From an uncultured Bacillota bacterium (lineage in GTDB: Bacteria > Bacillota > Clostridia > Lachnospirales > CAG-274): a stretch of 35,387 bases of DNA. The translations under genes and the position numbers were made by a program. Below, in pieces: positions 34,945-35,387 of this stretch. Numbering within the stretch: position 1 is the stretch's first letter; each line of letters starts with the position of its first letter. The notes under the pieces are model-generated. The model did not search any database. It saw only the letters and a program-made list of their open reading frames with translations, and had not been told where the DNA came from. The stretch is from positions 1 through 35,387 of the forward strand of contig CATZZP010000020.1 in assembly GCA_958426775.1 (NCBI GenBank), given 5' to 3'.

Positions 34945-34958
34945 CATACTTTAAATAG

Positions 34959-35035
34959 TGGCGACCTGGAAGGGGCTCGAACCCTCGACCTCTGGCGTGA
35001 CAGGCCAGCGCTCTAACCAGCTGAGCTACCAGGCC
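34959..35035 (-). tRNA. tRNA-Asp (anticodon GTC)
   Basis: On the minus strand acceptor GGCCTGG pairs with CCAGGTC (one G-T pair). The stem CTGGC/GCCAG holds a CTGTCAC loop with anticodon GTC. The T arm is GAGGGTTCGAGCCCCTT. The 3' CCA is encoded, unlike in the neighbouring tRNAs. Confidence 0.95.
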
Positions 35036-35054
35036 ACATTATATAGATAAAAAG

Positions 35055-35128
35055 TGGGCTCTCAGGGACTTGAACCCGGGACCGTCCGGTTATGAGCCGG
35101 ATGCTCTAACCAACTGAGCTAAGAGCCC
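35055..35128 (-). tRNA. tRNA with anticodon CAT (elongator Met, or Ile2 after lysidine modification)
   Basis: Acceptor GGGCTCT pairs with AGAGCCC; discriminator A; CCA not encoded. The anticodon stem CCGGC/ACCGG encloses CTCATAA. The T stem CCGGG/CCCTG has one C-T mismatch. The GGCTCATAACC arm is seen in both elongator Met and Ile2 tRNAs, so identity is open. Confidence 0.85.
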
Positions 35129-35158
35129 TAAGAATTTCTCTACTCTATAAGAGTAAGA

Positions 35159-35231
35159 AGCCGATGAACGGACTCGAACCGTTAACCTGCTGATTACAAA
35201 TCAGCTGCTCTGCCAATTGAGCTACATCGGC
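35159..35231 (-). tRNA. tRNA-Thr (anticodon TGT)
   Basis: Acceptor GCCGATG pairs with CATCGGC; discriminator T; no CCA. The anticodon stem CTGAT/ATCAG holds the loop with TGT. The T arm contains AACGGTTCGAGTCCGTT. It is the tRNA nearest to the 5S rRNA. Confidence 0.95.
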
Positions 35232-35232
35232 A

Positions 35233-35338
35233 TAAACTAAAGCAAACTTTAGTTTATAATTAAATTCGGCATTTCAGTATTTAAAAATACTAGCACCGTA
35301 GGTGACTTTTGCTTTAGAAATGCTAAATTAATAATTGA
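35233..35338 (-). other. Structured spacer between 5S rRNA and tRNA-Thr
   Basis: TAAACTAAAG (35233-35242) pairs perfectly with CTTTAGTTTA (35247-35256) directly upstream of tRNA-Thr. A larger fold joins GGCATTTC near 35269-35275 to GAAATGCT near 35318-35324 and contains AGTATTT/AAATACT and CACC-TAC-GGTG hairpins. The sequence AATTCGGCAT occurs at 35263-35272 and again at the 5S end, 35338-35347. These are probably RNA processing sites of the operon. Confidence 0.55.
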
Positions 35339-35339
35339 A

Positions 35340-35387
35340 TTCGGCATCCACTTACTTTCCCGGGCGGTCACCCACCAAGTATCATCA
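35340..35387 (-). rRNA. 5S rRNA, 3' end only (cut by window end)
   Basis: On the minus strand the sequence TACTTGGTGGGTGACCGCCC (35359-35378) is the conserved helix IV/V region near the 3' end of 5S rRNA. It is followed by GGGAAAGTAAGTGGATGCCG. About 48 of roughly 115 bases are in the window; the exact 3' end is estimated. Confidence 0.88.

Larger units (their letters stand above)
34508..34958. other. Intergenic region of about 450 bases between the pectinesterase and the tRNA cluster
   Basis: No credible gene is seen. It contains several hairpins. One is a minus-strand terminator (34614-34642). Another is a plus-strand terminator-like hairpin (34656-34691) with no known transcript. A third (34885-34907) has a 10-bp stem with an ACA loop. 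A 9-base direct repeat TTGACCAAA occurs at 34759-34767 and 34772-34780. No clear promoter for the pectinesterase operon was found; weak A/T-rich -10 boxes lie at 34530-34550. Confidence 0.5.

Noticed and set aside
1..35387. Insertion sequences, prophage genes, CRISPR arrays and toxin-antitoxin pairs
   Set aside because: None of the coding regions shows transposase, integrase, Cas or typical toxin features, and no regular spacer-repeat pattern was seen.

Overview
This window looks like a chromosomal segment of a low-GC, spore-forming, anaerobic Firmicute of the Clostridia type. The evidence is the AT-rich sequence, the forespore sigma factor SigG, the spore maturation pair SpmA/SpmB, the YfmF/YfmH peptidase pair, a clostridial Lon-like protease, Gram-positive style ribosome binding sites (AGGAGG, GAGGTG) and near-consensus sigma-A promoters. 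The pectin-active enzymes (an S-layer-anchored pectinesterase/acetylesterase and a GH105 hydrolase) suggest a gut or plant-fibre lifestyle. A pectin specialist such as Monoglobus is one possibility, but the species cannot be fixed from this sequence alone. No mobile element, phage gene or CRISPR array was seen.

Layout, left to right. 1-2092 (+): the tail of an unknown gene, then phnW-phnX, a two-step 2-aminoethylphosphonate degradation pathway. 2133-4255: tRNA-Trp (+), dnaX (-) and tRNA-Gly (-); the two tRNAs share a promoter-plus-hairpin element. 4370-6511 (+): a secreted cell wall amidase. 6551-8650 (-): asnB and a small four-cysteine protein. 8753-11142 (+): a HAD phosphatase and a SulP anion transporter. 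11184-12297 (-): spmA-spmB. 12417-16546 (+): sigG-yfmF-yfmH-lgt, with a candidate sigma-F-type promoter before sigG. 16545-16756 (-): a candidate structured small RNA with a perfect sigma-A promoter. 16848-20553 (-): an M16 peptidase and asnS-asnA. 20667-23551 (-): an ABC exporter and a GH105 hydrolase. 23609-34507 (-): a tightly packed ten-gene run reading pectinesterase, xth, rhodanese, tsaE, tsaB, rimI, Lon-like protease, amidohydrolase and PfkB kinase (nine recognisable proteins plus GH105 behind its own promoter). 34959-35387 (-): tRNA-Asp, tRNA-CAU and tRNA-Thr downstream of the 3' end of a 5S rRNA, so this is the end of an rRNA operon.

How the genes fit together. Three asparagine genes (asnB, asnA, asnS) lie within 14 kb. 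The candidate small RNA has an unpaired arm that can form a 13-base duplex with the asnS leader beside its ribosome binding site, so it may regulate asparagine metabolism; this is the most interesting lead. The sporulation genes sit next to each other and are divergently transcribed. Pectin use is split between a surface-anchored enzyme, which removes methyl and acetyl groups, and GH105, whose sequence lacks an obvious signal peptide and which probably acts inside the cell on unsaturated rhamnogalacturonan fragments.
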